A stretch of DNA of 64,000 nt. Source: Cephalopachus bancanus (taxonomy: Eukaryota; Chordata; Mammalia; Primates; Tarsiidae). This document shows positions 22,630-34,114 of this stretch, piece by piece. The notes below the pieces were generated by a model. It saw only the letters and a program-made list of their open reading frames with translations. It was not told the origin of the DNA and did not search any database. Each line of letters starts with the position of its first letter. The first letter of the stretch is position 1. Position numbers and translations under genes: made by a program. Location of the stretch: NCBI GenBank assembly GCA_027257055.1, contig JAPVLO010000056.1, forward strand, positions 2,790,001 to 2,854,000. The letters are read 5' to 3'.

Positions 22630-24040
22630 TCCCATGTCCTATAATATCAGTAAGACTGCCAGAGATGGGGGAAGGGAGAGAGGTTCTCTTGAGTAATCTG
22701 CTTATTGTACAAAAATACAACCTCATGTTTCTTTGTCATTCCCAAAGGGATGCTTTCACACGACAGGCTAATCACCTGCAAAATTACCATGAAGAACTAG
22801 TTCTTAGTTACATACAAGCAGAACAGCATTCAAAGCATCTTCACATGGTTGGTTTTATAACTCAAGAAAGACGGCTCTGATTTAGCTTTTTTTTTTCCAA
22901 TTCAAACTTAGGAGATAATAGAACAAATGGATATCTGTACCTGTCAAATAAGAGGGAAAAAGAAATACAGGAAACAGGTCTTGGGTAATCAGTTCAAGCT
23001 TCTTACATCTAGTCATAGAGATAGTGTAATTATTTTGGAGTCCAGAGCATACAGCATAAGGCTCTTGAGTATTTTTATAGAGATGTTACTCTTAAAATAC
23101 TGATGATGTGCCAATGTCTGTAGATTAAATACTGCCTGGTATCACAGAGCTGTATATATCACTCATGCAGAATGCTTGTTGTGTTCTTTCTCTTTTCATA
23201 TGGATGATTTCTATTTTGTTCAGGTCCAGGAAGCATCCCTGTCATATTCCAGCTAAGCCTTCAGTGGAAAATTTTTGTGAGGAAACCAGTCTCCTCACCA
23301 TTTTCTCCTGTACACACCATCTGCTTCAGCTAGCCTGCCATGTACGGAGGCTCCCAAATCCACCAAAATAAATCTGTGGTGTCTGTACAATCAATTCTCT
23401 AAGAATCTGACTTTACAGCTCCTCCACCCACATCCATCCCTTATTATTAAAATTGGGCATTGGTTTCAAGATTTATCTCAGAACCAGTAGTGTGAAATTC
23501 AACTTCAAGCTCACTGCTCTTCCAGACCTAAATGTCCCCTGCTCCTGGGGTGACCTGAATCCGATGAGCTTCCCAATCCTGGCTCAGAGTCCAGATGCTG
23601 AAGACAGATGTGGTTGCTTTTTGTTGGTCACAACAAAGAAGCTGCTGGATGACTTGTTTGTTTGTTTGTTCGTTCATAGGCATGAGCATGTGCTCTGGGA
23701 TTGAGGTTGTTAAATATATCTCTAAATTGTACAAGGTGGGATAAATGCATTCATTTTCCTCCCTTGCCTTGTTTTTCTTGAGAGACACACCACCTTATCT
23801 GAGGATGAACCAACAAGGAGACTTGTGGTGTTTGACTGGGAAGATCAATACCGAACCAATACCCTCTACACAACAGCAAGGAAGAAAAAGCAGAGAAATG
23901 GCTGAGAGTCAGACTGATTAGAAATCTCACTCTGCTAATCACTGACTGTGAGCCCCTGGCCAAGATACTTCAACTCGGTGAGTCTGTTTCCTCTTAATGA
24001 GGATGAATTCTTACCTCCCAATGTTGATGTGAGACTCTTC
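22630..24040. other. No gene; unassigned DNA
   Basis: Several open frames of 60-90 codons overlap on both strands with no motif. A short TTTG run (23656-23672) is the only simple repeat. No repeat family was assigned with confidence. Confidence 0.4.
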
Positions 24041-24840
24041 ATTTATTCATTCACTCTCAACAAATATTTATTGAGTGTTGTATTTGTTTCTACTGCTGCC
24101 ATAACAAATTACCACAAACTCAGTGGCATATAACAACATGATTTTATTATTTTCACTGCTGTAGGTTAGAAGTCCAATAAAGGTTTGACTGGGCTTAAAT
24201 CAAAATATCAAGAGAGCTCCATTTCCTTCTGGAGCCTCTAAAGGAGAATCCATTTCCTTGCCCTTTCCAGCTTCTAAATCACTCATTCCTTGGCTTGTGG
24301 CCCTTTTCTTACATCTACAAAGCCAGCAATGGCAGGCTGAGTTGTTTTCACGCTGCCAGCTCTCTGGTTCTCTGCAGCCAGGAAAGAATTTTAGCTTTAA
24401 AGCCTCCAGTGGCTCAGTTGGCTCACCTGGATAATTCAAAATAATTCCTCATTGCAAGGTCCTTAACCTTCATTATATCTACAGAGTCTCTTTTGCCATA
24501 TAAGGTAACATCTTCATAGTTTCTGAGGACAATGGTGTGGATACCTTTGGGGAACCATTATCCTGTCTACCACAAGTATACACTCTTTACATCAGTGAAC
24601 CAAAAAAAGATCCCCGTCTCAAAGAGTCAATGCTCTAGTGGGCAGGAGAAGACAACAAGCAACAAACCTAAAAAAATAAGCAAAGTATACAGTATGTTAG
24701 TAAATATGAGTCCTACAGAAAAAATAAAAGTAGAGAAAGGTGGAGGAAATAGAAGTGCCAGGGTTGGGTTGAGGGGGCGAACTACAGCTTTAAATAAGGT
24801 GGTAGTATATACTAGAGAGAGTGAACTGCTGGTCAGAAAG
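24041..24840 (-). mobile_element. L2, antisense, split by an LTR
   Basis: The left piece (ttcattcactctcaacaaat, atttattgagtgt) is the reverse complement of the L2 3' tip. The right piece resumes after the LTR with agagtcaatgctctagtggg, then continues as L2 to about 24840. The LTR must be younger than the L2. Confidence 0.75.
24079..24574 (-). mobile_element. Solo LTR, MLT1-type MaLR, antisense
   Basis: Both LTR ends are intact on the plus strand: tgtatttgtttctactgctg at the left and tatcctgtctaccaca at the right. The inside includes aacaaattaccacaaactca and ccttggcttgtggcc, as in antisense MLT1A-like LTRs. Flanking 5-mers agtgt and agtat differ by one base and look like the target duplication. 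No retroviral gene sequence is attached. Confidence 0.85.
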
Positions 24841-24865
24841 TGGCATGCATGAAACTGAGGTTATT

Positions 24866-25532
24866 GTTATTATTATTTTTTAAAGATGTGGGTACAATTC
24901 AGGGTTAGGTATACAAATGTTCATTATGCAGGTACCCTTGTTGATGAGGTGTGCCCCTCCCTCTCCTGGCAGTTTCCCTCAACTATCAATCCCACTCCCT
25001 TCCCCTGGTAGTTTCCCACTACTGCCAATCCCTTTCTTATAGTATTATGATAATTGTTCAAGGTCCACTTATGAGTGAGAACATATGGTACTCTGTTCTT
25101 TGTTTCTGTGATAGATCACTGAGTATGATAGACTCTAAATCCATCTGAGTTGCTGCTAAGTTCATAAGTTTGTCCTTCTTTATGACTGTATAATATTCCA
25201 TTGTGTATATGTACCACATTCTTTTATCCAGTCCAGCTTCAACGGGCAGCATGGTTGATTCCATGTTTTTGCTATTGTGAATACAGCTGCAACAAACATG
25301 CATGTGCAGATATCTTTTTTGTAGAATGATTTTAGTTCCTCCGAGTATATTCCCAATAGGGGAATTGCTGGGTCATATGGAAAGTCAATTTCTAGTTCTT
25401 TCAGAAATCGCCACACTGTCTTCCAAAGAGGTTGCACTAATTTGCATTCCCACCAGCAGTGTAGAGGCATTCTTTTTTCTCCACATCCTCATCAGCATCT
25501 GTTGTTTGTTTTATTAATGATAGTTTTACTGG
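24866..25532 (-). mobile_element. Young 5'-truncated L1, antisense
   Basis: The 3' UTR begins at the left with a TAATAA-rich tail and gtacaattcagggttaggta. ORF2 end sequence follows on the minus strand. The minus-strand frame gives FPYDPAIPLLGIYSEE and YTMEYYTVIKKD, the L1 ORF2 C-terminus with only scattered breaks. The flanking 7-mer ggttatt at 24859-24865 and 25533-25539 is a probable target duplication. The 3' UTR matches the rearranged type of the 5310-5686 element. Confidence 0.9.
25180..25470 (-). pseudogene. L1 ORF2 C-terminal remnant
   Basis: A 96-codon open frame encodes MPLHCWWECKLVQPLWKTVW, LEIDFPYDPAIPLLGIYSEE and KTWNQPCCPLKLDWIKECG. This is the conserved cysteine-containing C-terminal segment of L1 ORF2p. 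It lacks the endonuclease and reverse transcriptase domains and cannot act alone. It is better preserved than any other L1 coding remnant in the window. Confidence 0.85.
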
Positions 25533-25724
25533 GGTTATTAAAGTTTTACATTTATTGGGTAATGATAAAGTCATTGATTTTTAAAAGTTATTTAGAGGGC
25601 CTACACATATTAGTTCTGTTTTCGCTTCCAACAGCAGTATTTTTTTCTGTAAAAAAAGCCTGTGAATGTTTGTCCCTCTGATTCTTAGATTGGGGTATCA
25701 GCCCATGATGAATCAGGTTTGTAG

Positions 25725-25872
25725 CATAGTAAAGAGTATAGAGAGACCCAGCTCTGCAAATTATTGGCTAGGTGACCTGGAGATATCCTTTCCTTCAATG
25801 GACCTCAAAATTTTCATGAGTTCACTGGGTCTTGCCCCTGGAATCTCATGCCATTTGGAGAATCAAGATTGG
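25725..25872 (+). mobile_element. MIR fragment
   Basis: gtatagagagacccagctct, then attggctaggtgacctgga, then a tail with ttcaatggacctcaaaattt give the MIR head and core. It sits between the young antisense L1 and the old sense L1. Confidence 0.6.
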
Positions 25873-27310
25873 TAAGTATAATCAGAATAGTGTGGTATTG
25901 GCATAAAGACAGACATACAGGCCAATGGAAGAGAACAGAGAGCCCAGAAATAAGCCCTCACACATATGATCAAATGATCTTAAAGAAAGGCTGAATTCAG
26001 TGTGGAAAGGACAGTCCCTTTAACAAATGGTGTTGGAAAAACTGGATAGCCACATGCAAAAGAGTGAAGTTAAACCCTTACCTTATATACTGTATACAAA
26101 AATCAATTCCAAATGGATCAAAAACCTAAACTTCAAAGTGAAAACTACAGAACTCTTAACAGAAAACACAGAGAAAAAGCTTCATGACATTGGATTTGGC
26201 AATTATCTATTGGATAAGACATCCAAAGCATAGGCAACAAAAGTAAAAATAGAAAAATCAAACTGTATCAAAATTTAAACATAATCAACACAGTGATAAG
26301 AAATGGGAGAAAATACTTGGAAATTATATTTGATAAGAGGTTAGTATCCAGAATATATAGAGTTCTTACAACACAAGAATAGCAACAACAACAAAAAATA
26401 GATAACCCACTTAAAAAATGGGCAAAGGACTTGAATAGACATTTCTCCAAAGAAAATATACAAATTGCCAACAAGCATATGAAAAGATGCTCAACATCAC
26501 TATTCATTAGGGAAATGCAAATCAAAACCACAATGAGATATCACCTCATGCCTATTAGAATGGCTACTACAAAAAAGGAAAACAGAAAATAAAAAGTGTT
26601 GGTAAAGATGTGGAAAAATAGGAACACTGTACAATTTTGTGGAAATGTAAAAAGATACAGACACTACAGGAGATAGTATAGTGTTCTCTCAAAGAATGTA
26701 AAAATAAAATTGCCATATTATCCAAGTCCACTTCTGAGTGCATATCAAAAAGAACTGAAACCAGTGTCTCGAAAAGATATACATATTTGTATACCCATAT
26801 TCATAGCAGCATTATTCACAATGGCCAAAAGGTAGAATCAACCCAAATATACAATGATTGATAAGTGAATAAACAAAATGTGATAAATACGTACAATGAA
26901 ATGATTCAGTTTTATAAAGGAAGGAAATTTTGACACATGCTACAAAACAGATGAACTTTAAGGACATTATGCTAATTGAAATAAGGCAATCACAACTCCA
27001 TTTTTATGAGGTCTCTAGAATAGTCTAATTCATAGAAACAGAAAGTAGAATGGTGGTTGCCAGAGGTTGGGGGTAAGGGGCAAATGGGGAGTTATTGCTT
27101 AAAGGTTGTCATCCAAGGACATAATATTATCAACAGAATGACTAAAAATGGGAGAAAATATTTGCAAATCATATCTGATAAATAATTCTGGAAATTGGTT
27201 GCACAAGGATGTGAATATACTTAATACTACTAAACTATACATTTAAAATGGGTATGATGGTATATTTTATATGTATTTCATCATAATTAAAAATTTTAAA
27301 AATAATAATG
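25873..27310 (+). mobile_element. Old L1 (L1M-type), 3' portion
   Basis: Starts at agtgtggtattggcataaag, a standard ORF2 phrase, and runs through KPMGKGLE-like and [14 protein letters not shown] decayed codons to the 3' UTR (ggtggttgccagaggttggg, tttaaaatgggtatgatggt). It ends in an A/T-rich tail. Many stops and frameshifts throughout. Confidence 0.88.
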
Positions 27311-27909
27311 TCAGTTAGTAAGGGTGTCCATGTAGGATGTCTGAAAAGCACACTAAAAATATAAGCACTCTCCCATGCTATGACAGGCTCTTTAGGAGAA
27401 GACATGGATTATATAGAAGCACAAACCCCACTCCCAGGTCTTTGATGATAAACAACACACAGAATGGAATGTCTTCCCAGGGTCAGCAGCAGCTACGGAA
27501 CACACCTTCATAGGGTCTCTGGGGCAAACCACAAACGAAAGGGCACCCCCAAAAATGAAATTAATTTTTGGAGGGCAGGCCTCTTGTAGTACAGACTTCT
27601 CCCATTAGGTGAGTGTTCTAGGAACCCATCAGCATCATTGTACTAGCTAGCATTGTGAGAGGTTTTGTTTAGCTTCAGTGACATTTTTTTAGAGATTCTT
27701 TCAACATGTTTGCCCATTTCATGACGGATAATTTACAAGCGCACCTGCCCACACCACACTGAGTGTTCAGCAGTTTTTGACCAAAACCAGCATGACCCCC
27801 ACCCATGCCCCATGCTCCTGATTCACCTGATCTTCCCTCCAGCAACTTTTTTTTTTGTTTTCCTGAATGAACAAAGTCCTCAAAGGGAAACGTTTCACAG
27901 ATGTGGAAG
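27311..27909. other. No gene or assigned repeat
   Basis: A stretch of unique-looking sequence between the L1 and the mariner-like scrap. It may include more of the decayed mariner upstream of 27910, which I could not align. Confidence 0.35.
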
Positions 27910-28110
27910 AGGTGAAACAAAAATGGCAGAAGCACTAAAAGGCATCATAATTGATGAGTTCAAAAACTTTTTTGAGCAGTGCGATGCAATAGGTATATTG
28001 CATCACACAGAGAGTACTTTAGAGGTGATGAAGTTTAAATATGTGATATACAATTTTTTGTAAATAAATTCCAGGTTTTTTGGGGGGTACCCCCTTGTAC
28101 ATCCATCACA
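27910..28110 (+). pseudogene. Mariner-like transposase C-terminal scrap
   Basis: One frame gives MAEALKGIIIDEFKNFFEQC. After a frameshift near 27985-28015 the next frame gives REYFRGDEV and a stop. The pattern FxxCFEQW...GEYFEGD is the C-terminal end of mariner-family transposases. The block is followed by ccaggttttttggggggtac, plausible as the decayed terminal repeat. The catalytic D,D34D region is not visible. The call rests on these two motifs only. Confidence 0.5.
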
Positions 28111-28197
28111 CAGGTTAAATCTTAGGGATTAGCTACTATTCAAATATTGTGAATCAACACAAATCAAATGTTACTACATTTTGAAAAAAGAGAAATA

Positions 28198-28415
28198 TGC
28201 TGGACATGGTGACTCATGCTTGTGAATCCAGCACTTTAGGAGGCTGAGCAGCCTGGGCAACATAGCAAGACCCCCATCTCTACAAAAAAAAAAAAAAGTA
28301 GCCAATATGGTGTCACATGCCTGTAGTCTCAGCTACCCAGGCGGCTGAGATGGAAGGATCACCTGAGCCCAGGGAGGTCAAGGATGCAGTAAGCTGTAAT
28401 TGCACCACTGCCTGT
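28198..28415 (+). mobile_element. Old Alu (AluJ-like), partly deleted
   Basis: Sense Alu with ctggacatggtgactcatgc and cacctgagcccagggaggtc. The left monomer has an internal deletion after ggaggctgag and the 3' end is lost after gcaccactgcctg. No target duplication seen. It predates the gactccaactc lineage. Confidence 0.85.
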
Positions 28416-28498
28416 ATTTTATCCTGAGCAGCAGACATATATTTGGGATCCACAGACATATAGATAGAATTTAAAGTCATAAAGCTGTCCAAGATAAC

Positions 28499-28590
28499 TC
28501 AGAGACAGAGAGAGAGAGAGAAAGACAGACAGAGAAAGAGACAGACAGAGAGAGACAGAGAGAAAGCGAGAGAGAGAGAGAGAGAGAGAA
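28499..28590 (+). repeat. AG-rich purine microsatellite
   Basis: About 90 bases of GA and GACA units (agacagagagagag, then gacagacagaga, then a pure GA run). One strand is almost all purine, so triplex-prone. The serine-leucine-rich minus-strand frames here are artefacts of it. Confidence 0.95.
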
Positions 28591-28719
28591 ATATCTGGTC
28601 ATGGGCATGGCATGGGTTAGCCTGTGTAAAATAAGATGTGTAAGATGTGTGACAGGAACTAACTCCATACAGTCTCTGTTTAAGTTCTAAGCAGGATAAA
28701 ATCACCTCTTGGATCATCT

Positions 28720-28990
28720 GTAATGCGTTCATCCAGCAAACATTTACTTAGCAACTACCATATGCTAGCCCTTGGCCAGCCTTTGGTGATGTGTAGGAAA
28801 ATGAGACATAGCTCCTGCCTTCGAGGAGACACAGTTGAATTGAGGAATCAGAGAAGAAAAGCTGTAATTACATTTCAGGAGTCCAGAGGCAAGAGACAGC
28901 ATGACACATTCAGAGAAAGAGTAAATAGTTCAGTAAGGGTGAAATATAGGCTTCAAGGCAGGGAACTAGAAAGAAAAGGGCCTAAAAATT
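28720..28990 (-). mobile_element. L2 fragment, antisense
   Basis: gcgttcatccagcaaacatt, then ctaccatatgctagcccttg, then gctcctgccttcgaggagac is a clear reverse complement of the L2 3' end, fading towards 28990. Confidence 0.7.
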
Positions 28991-29199
28991 TACTGGGTTA
29001 GAACAAAATGCAATTTAACTCTAGCCATATGGTAGTGTTTCTCATTAAAATGTCCCCAAAATGGCACGGTGCCATGGAGTCTACCAAATGGTGCTATACT
29101 TCATCACTGATTTCATTTTTACTTACAAAGGAATAGATGGTTTATTGATCACTCTTCTTGGGAGGTATTAGATGTGTCCTTAACCACCTCTTGAAAGAG

Positions 29200-29445
29200 G
29201 CACAGTCCTGTGAGTTAAGAGCATGGGTTACAGAGCTAGCAACAGCAAAGGTTTTGACTCCAGCTGTGTCACTCTCCAGCTGTGTGGCCTTGGGTGAGTG
29301 ACTGAGCCACCCATGACTGTTTCAGCAGGATAACCTGGGAAACAGAATGGCTTCTGCCTCACCAGGTTGCCCTTAGTGTTAGGAGAGGCAATGCGCATCA
29401 AGTGCTTAGCACACAGTAAGAACTTCATAAATAGTATGGGTAGTA
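29200..29445 (+). mobile_element. MIR, nearly full-length
   Basis: Head gtgagttaagagcatgggtt, core ctccagctgtgtggccttgg and end gtgcttagcacacagtaaga are all in order. Confidence 0.82.
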
Positions 29446-29454
29446 TCCATTCAT

Positions 29455-29590
29455 CTATTCATCAGACATTTAATAGGCACTGTTTTAGACCCTGGGGATT
29501 CAAAAATAAATAACCCAGAGCCTTAATCCACACTGGTGAACAGATAGACATAATTATACAACAGGACAATAGAAGGTTATTTTGTTTTCT
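29455..29590 (-). mobile_element. L2 fragment, antisense
   Basis: tattcatcagacatttaata, then agaccctggggattcaaaaa, then ttaatccacactggtgaaca follow antisense L2 order. Confidence 0.65.
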
Positions 29591-29799
29591 CTCCTTACCA
29601 CTTAGGCTCTCTCTACCACTGGAAACAAATGGAATGCCTTGTTCATCTCCATAAGAAAAATGGGATTGAAGCTCTATCAACTTTAATAGAGCCTACAGAA
29701 GTTAAGTCCATTCCTGGGAAACAGATAACCAGGGACTGAATAGAACCTATTATAGGTTCTACATTCTATAATCTATATTCAGCAGAGCCTGCTGAAATT

Positions 29800-29900
29800 A
29801 GAAACAACCTCAGAGATGAAATGGATCAACTCCTTCACTTTTCAGATGAACAAACTGAGGCTCAAAAGATCAAAAGAGTCATCTAGTTCACTTTACAAAG
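29800..29900 (-). mobile_element. MIR-like fragment, antisense
   Basis: cacttttcagatgaacaaac followed by tgaggctcaaaagatc is the antisense MIR/L2-type core. Only this short part is recognisable. Confidence 0.5.
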
Positions 29901-29981
29901 TTGGGTCCTGGCTCCTGAAACAGTACTCTTTCTCTTCCTCACATGGTGCAGTCTCATTCCTCATCATCCTCTGTAGTATAT

Positions 29982-29983
<2 letters not shown>

Positions 29984-30030
<47 letters not shown>

Positions 30031-30037
30031 TACACAC
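29984..30037 (+). repeat. CA dinucleotide microsatellite
   Basis: About 22 CA units followed by ATACATACACAC. The histidine-threonine open frame across it is an artefact. Confidence 0.97.
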
Positions 30038-30359
30038 TTTTCTTTTCCATAGGTGAACATGTCCTTTAGCCAGATTTTTCCAATGGGGGGAAAATATTTA
30101 AATGTCCACAAATTCCACCATTCTATCCCTTTTTACCTGTTAAAACCTAAGCCCACACAGCACTAAGCTACAGAATAATTCTGCTTTATCTTCCTTCAGG
30201 GCTGTGTTTGTGGGTTGCCTTTTATATGGGCTCTGTGGTTCCACGAGATCATATAAAATTTTCCATGGTGAGGGGACACATAGAGCTAACGTAAGATTCT
30301 TAGCAATGCAATCTGCCTGATCACATGATCAGTCTAACTCTGTTTTCTAAAGATTTCTC

Positions 30360-30600
30360 CAGGTCTCTACTTTGGGTTGAGAGTAAGGCTTTGGATTTGG
30401 TCAGATCTAAGGTTGGTATCTGGCTCTTCCTCTTACTAGGTGAGAGACTTCAAGCAAATCACTAAACCTTTCCAACCCTCAGTTTCATCATGTGGAAAAT
30501 GGGTATATCACTGACCTATACAAATTATTGAGGACTAACATGATATGTGTACAAAGCCAACATAGAACTGGAAAAAGGGTAAACCCTCAATAATGAGAAT
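30360..30600 (+). mobile_element. MIR, sense
   Basis: gagtaaggctttggatttgg, then agcaaatcactaaacctttc, then agtttcatcatgtggaaaat, then gtaaaccctcaataatga in MIR order. Confidence 0.75.
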
Positions 30601-30766
30601 TTGGAAGAAAAGGTATGTGTTTAGCATTGGCAGTAGTATTAAAATGATCTCTTCTCCAAGAGAGACAAAGGAAATTCTTACTGGTTCATCTTTGACTTTT
30701 GAACTTCATACCCTTTTTAAATTTATGTATTACTGCCAAATTACATGTTTTATGTATGTGTGTGCA

Positions 30767-30810
30767 AATACACACACAAACATACACACACATACACACA
30801 TACACTCCAA
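30767..30810 (+). repeat. Imperfect CA/CATA microsatellite
   Basis: Mixed ACAC and ACAT units for about 40 bases. No regulatory or coding meaning supported. Confidence 0.85.
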
Positions 30811-30849
30811 CCCTCTTCTAATCATCATAGTAACATTGTAAGCCCACGA

Positions 30850-32184
30850 GGAAAGGTTAAAATGCTTAGTAGAATCATTCCACGAGAAAGTCAAGAAACA
30901 GACTTGAAATTAGGTGTCTCTGACTAAGCCTATCTATGACCTTCTGCTACATTCCCCTGTCTTCTTCCTGGGTCCTACAGCAGACTCTAAACACAAGCAT
31001 CAAAGGTTGATTTCGTCTGTTTCCAGACACTTTCATGAACTGCTGGAGTCCCTCCCCATAACAACCTTTTCCTCTCATGCAGTTAAAGCCTCATCTCCTT
31101 GCACACAATTTCCCTTACATGTTTCTACTCACAAGGCATGTGCACTCACAAAGGTGATTATTTCTCCTTCTGAATAAATGAACATTGAGATCATATATCT
31201 TCCAACAATGATATCCTTTCACACACCTACCTACCTGATGTTTGTTAAACAACAATCCTGTCCCTATTTGATTCTTCTCCTATTGACCAGCCCCGCAGTC
31301 CCTATTCACTCAGAATATTTCCTTCATTCTAGACAGTCCTGTTCCTTGCACTAAAATTATAACTGGTGTCTCCTTCCCCGGAGCCCCATAGGCCTCTGGC
31401 ATTTTCTGCTCTACGGGCTTCCCGGTTCTTATGTAGGTGGTTCTGTCCCAGACTGATGTAAGCTCACATAACTCTCCAAGGCTCTTTTTCACCCTCTCTG
31501 CTCTCTCCAGCCACCTAGGACTGCTTGCCAGGCTCATCACAAGCTTTGCTTCCGTTTCTCTTTCCAGAGCCCCTCCACCTCCTGCAGCTCGGGTTCCACC
31601 TACAGTTGGCTTGTTGTCTTCATTTGCTTTAGTCTCTGGCTCTGCCTCTGAAGGCTCTTCCCTCTCCTTTCTCCCCTGCTCTGTGTACTTCAGACAAAGA
31701 CAGAGCCCAGCTTCCTGTTCTCACAGCCCGTGTTCCCTCTCTTTTCTTCTTATACCTCTTGCATTACTTTATCCTCTTCCTTCTCCATGACCCCGAGTCT
31801 CTTCTCTTCATGGATTACTGTTCCCTCTCACAAACTCTTCCTCTCGCCCACTCTGGAGCCTCAGTAACATTATTTCAAAACATGCCTTAGCTCTGCGTGG
31901 CCGCTTCTTTCGTCCAGGGCCCTTGAAGTCGTCCCAGCTGTGCCTGCCTCCATTTTATGTTCTTCTCTTGGAAATGCATTTCAAAGATAACGTCTTTCAC
32001 ACCACAAGAGTAACTGAAAATTCTTGCTTCAACTCTCCCCTTATTTTAAACAGGAGACATAGCTGGAACCTTGTTTCATGCACCCCCATACTAGACAGCC
32101 TCTATTCACCATTCCTGTTGTCACTATCTTGGCTCTGGTCCTAATTATTTCTCTCCTACTCCCTTAAACTCACATCCCTGACTT
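30850..32184. other. No gene; pyrimidine-rich block
   Basis: The plus strand is notably C/T-rich between about 31440 and 32180. Parts resemble the L2 region upstream of its 3' end, but I could not align them well. A 117-codon open frame (31437-31790), rich in Ser, Leu and Pro, follows from the composition and has no domain. Confidence 0.4.
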
Positions 32185-32575
32185 ATTTCTTGTCAATTGC
32201 CATCTGCCCTGCACACCCTCTACTCTAGACTGATTCCAAGAAGCAAATTTGATCAATTAACTCCCCAGCTTACAAGGTTCCAATGGCTCCCCATTACTTT
32301 CAGCCTCAAGCAAAACTCTCCAGTATGGCATGCGAGGCTCTACGTGATCTGGCTCCTGCCCACCACTGCAGCTCAATTCCTCTACTAAGCACCATCCAAG
32401 CTCACTGGGGAACAATAGTAGAGGACCACTTTGTACCCATGTGGGCGTAACTAAAGGAAATACACCGTGGTAGTTCACGTTGCCATGCCTCGAATATGAC
32501 TTGCTTTCTGTTGGGAATGCCCTTCCCACACACACTGCATATATGATGGACTTCTATTGTCCTTTATCCTATTAT
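32185..32575 (+). mobile_element. L2, sense, internal 3' region
   Basis: ttccaatggctccccattac, then ctctacgtgatctggctcct, then gccatgcctcgaatatgact and gttgggaatgcccttcccac are landmarks of the L2 segment some hundreds of bases before its 3' tip. Confidence 0.65.
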
Positions 32576-32824
32576 TCTTTCATTGTTATAGCCTTAACCA
32601 AAGACAGGAAGAATGAATAGATGGAGGGGAGGAAGAGAGTCAGGGAGAGAGGGAAGAAGGGAGCAAGCTACTGCATAATATATTGATACGATTTCTTGAC
32701 AAATAGCTATTCTTTTAATAATTACAACTGAATTGTTCCCCAGATGAAAGGTATCTGGCAGGTCACTAGCTCTATACTTTCCCTTAACACAGTCTATTTG
32801 ATACCCAGATGCCCCAGTATAAAC

Positions 32825-33015
32825 CAGCATGATAATAACAATAATAAAAGTAATAGGTAATACATCATATTCCAGAAAGTCTCTGAGTTCTGTAACTCCT
32901 TGTATTCCTTAGAAAATGGTGAGAAAACACAAACATGCTAAGTAATATGCTCAAAGCCATACTTGGGCTTGCACTCTGTCTCTATGATCTAAGTGGGTAC
33001 CATTAACACATACCA
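32825..33015 (-). mobile_element. MIR, antisense
   Basis: taataacaataataaaagta, then aaacatgctaagtaatatgc, then caaagccatacttgggcttg, then tctatgatctaagtgggtac in antisense order. Diverged. Confidence 0.55.
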
Positions 33016-33129
33016 AACTTTCTTACTCAAGTCCTAGATATCTTTCTGGCTCACTGATTTATTACAGACAATGAAGGTTTTGGCCCTGCATGGCCCTCTT
33101 AAGGAGACTGTAACATTCTTTCAGAAGCC

Positions 33130-33345
33130 CATCACGGTGAAAGGAATATGGAATTTGAATCAAAAGACCTGATGGGATTTGAGATCTATCTATATTATTC
33201 ATTAGCTTTGTGGCCTTAGGCAAATCATTGAACTTGGGCCTCAATTTCTGCCTGTAATGGAGATATTAACACCCACCCTCATAGGGATACTCTGAAGTAT
33301 AAATGAGATAATGTCTAAGAAAATATTTCGCAAAAGGTATCATTT
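33130..33345 (+). mobile_element. MIR, sense
   Basis: tttgaatcaaaagacctgat, then agctttgtggccttaggcaa, then ggcctcaatttctgcctgta, then atgagataatgtctaagaaa. Good order, head partly lost. Confidence 0.75.
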
Positions 33346-33989
33346 CAGTTCTAGCAGTTCTATTCAGACACCAAAACAATCCTGATTATTCTCCCGGTAT
33401 GAAGATCACCTGGAGTGCCTTCATTCCTGGAAACTAAAATTCTGCAAGCACGTGCCCCAAATTTATCTCAGCAGCATGAATAATCAGAGTCCGGGCAGGT
33501 AACCTTTTTCTGGACAATAACTCTTATACTGTATAAAGTTACTCCTCCTTTCAAATCTTCCTTTGAAGGGGGCCTGCCGTGATGAATTCAGCTTTCTTCA
33601 AGGAGAAATCAAGGAGAAAAAGAAAGAAAAGTCAGCTTTGGCTCCTTTTCATTTCATTTCTCAACCTATCTTTTTCTTATTTTTAATCTATTTTTTGCTG
33701 TTTTTTCTCTTTTCCCAACTTCCTGTTCACAAATGTTACCCATGTGTACTATGGTCCCAGCTAATGCTAAGAAGGAAATCTGCTTTCAGAACACTCAAAT
33801 TCCTAGCCGGCCTTATCCAGCTGTTGCCATGTTCACTTCTCCAACTACTTCTGCATGTCTTTGGCTCACAAAAGCATTCCACTGGTATACTTCTCTCCTC
33901 TTGATCCATGTGATAATTTCCTGCAAATAGCTGAATTCCTTCCACCTTGTTTCCAGTGGCCACGTTTTTTTCCAGCTAAACAGGGGAAG
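33346..33989. other. No gene or assigned repeat
   Basis: T-rich and unique-looking. Overlapping open frames on three frames at 33563-33963, up to 113 codons, show no domain or signal I recognise. Confidence 0.4.
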
Positions 33990-34095
33990 CTTAATTTATC
34001 TTACCATAGCCAGGCAAGGACAGAGCTGGGATTTGAACCCAGGTCCCCTGACCACAAACAATGCTCATTCCAGCATAACACACTGCCTCCCTGAC
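33990..34095 (-). mobile_element. MIR fragment, antisense
   Basis: gacagagctgggatttgaac then ccaggtcccctgacc is the very typical antisense MIR tRNA-side core. Confidence 0.8.
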
Positions 34096-34114
34096 TCCAT
34101 GTTTTTGGCTCTCA

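Noticed and set aside
28477..28732. Leucine-serine-rich frames that look like signal peptides
   Set aside because: They are translations of the AG-rich purine repeat on the opposite strand.
29816..30052. Frame with a long His-Thr run
   Set aside because: Direct translation of a CA microsatellite. The same applies to frames at 14706, 30593 and 30745.
31437..31790. 117-codon Ser/Leu/Pro-rich frame
   Set aside because: Its composition follows from a pyrimidine-rich block, with no domain or conserved pattern.
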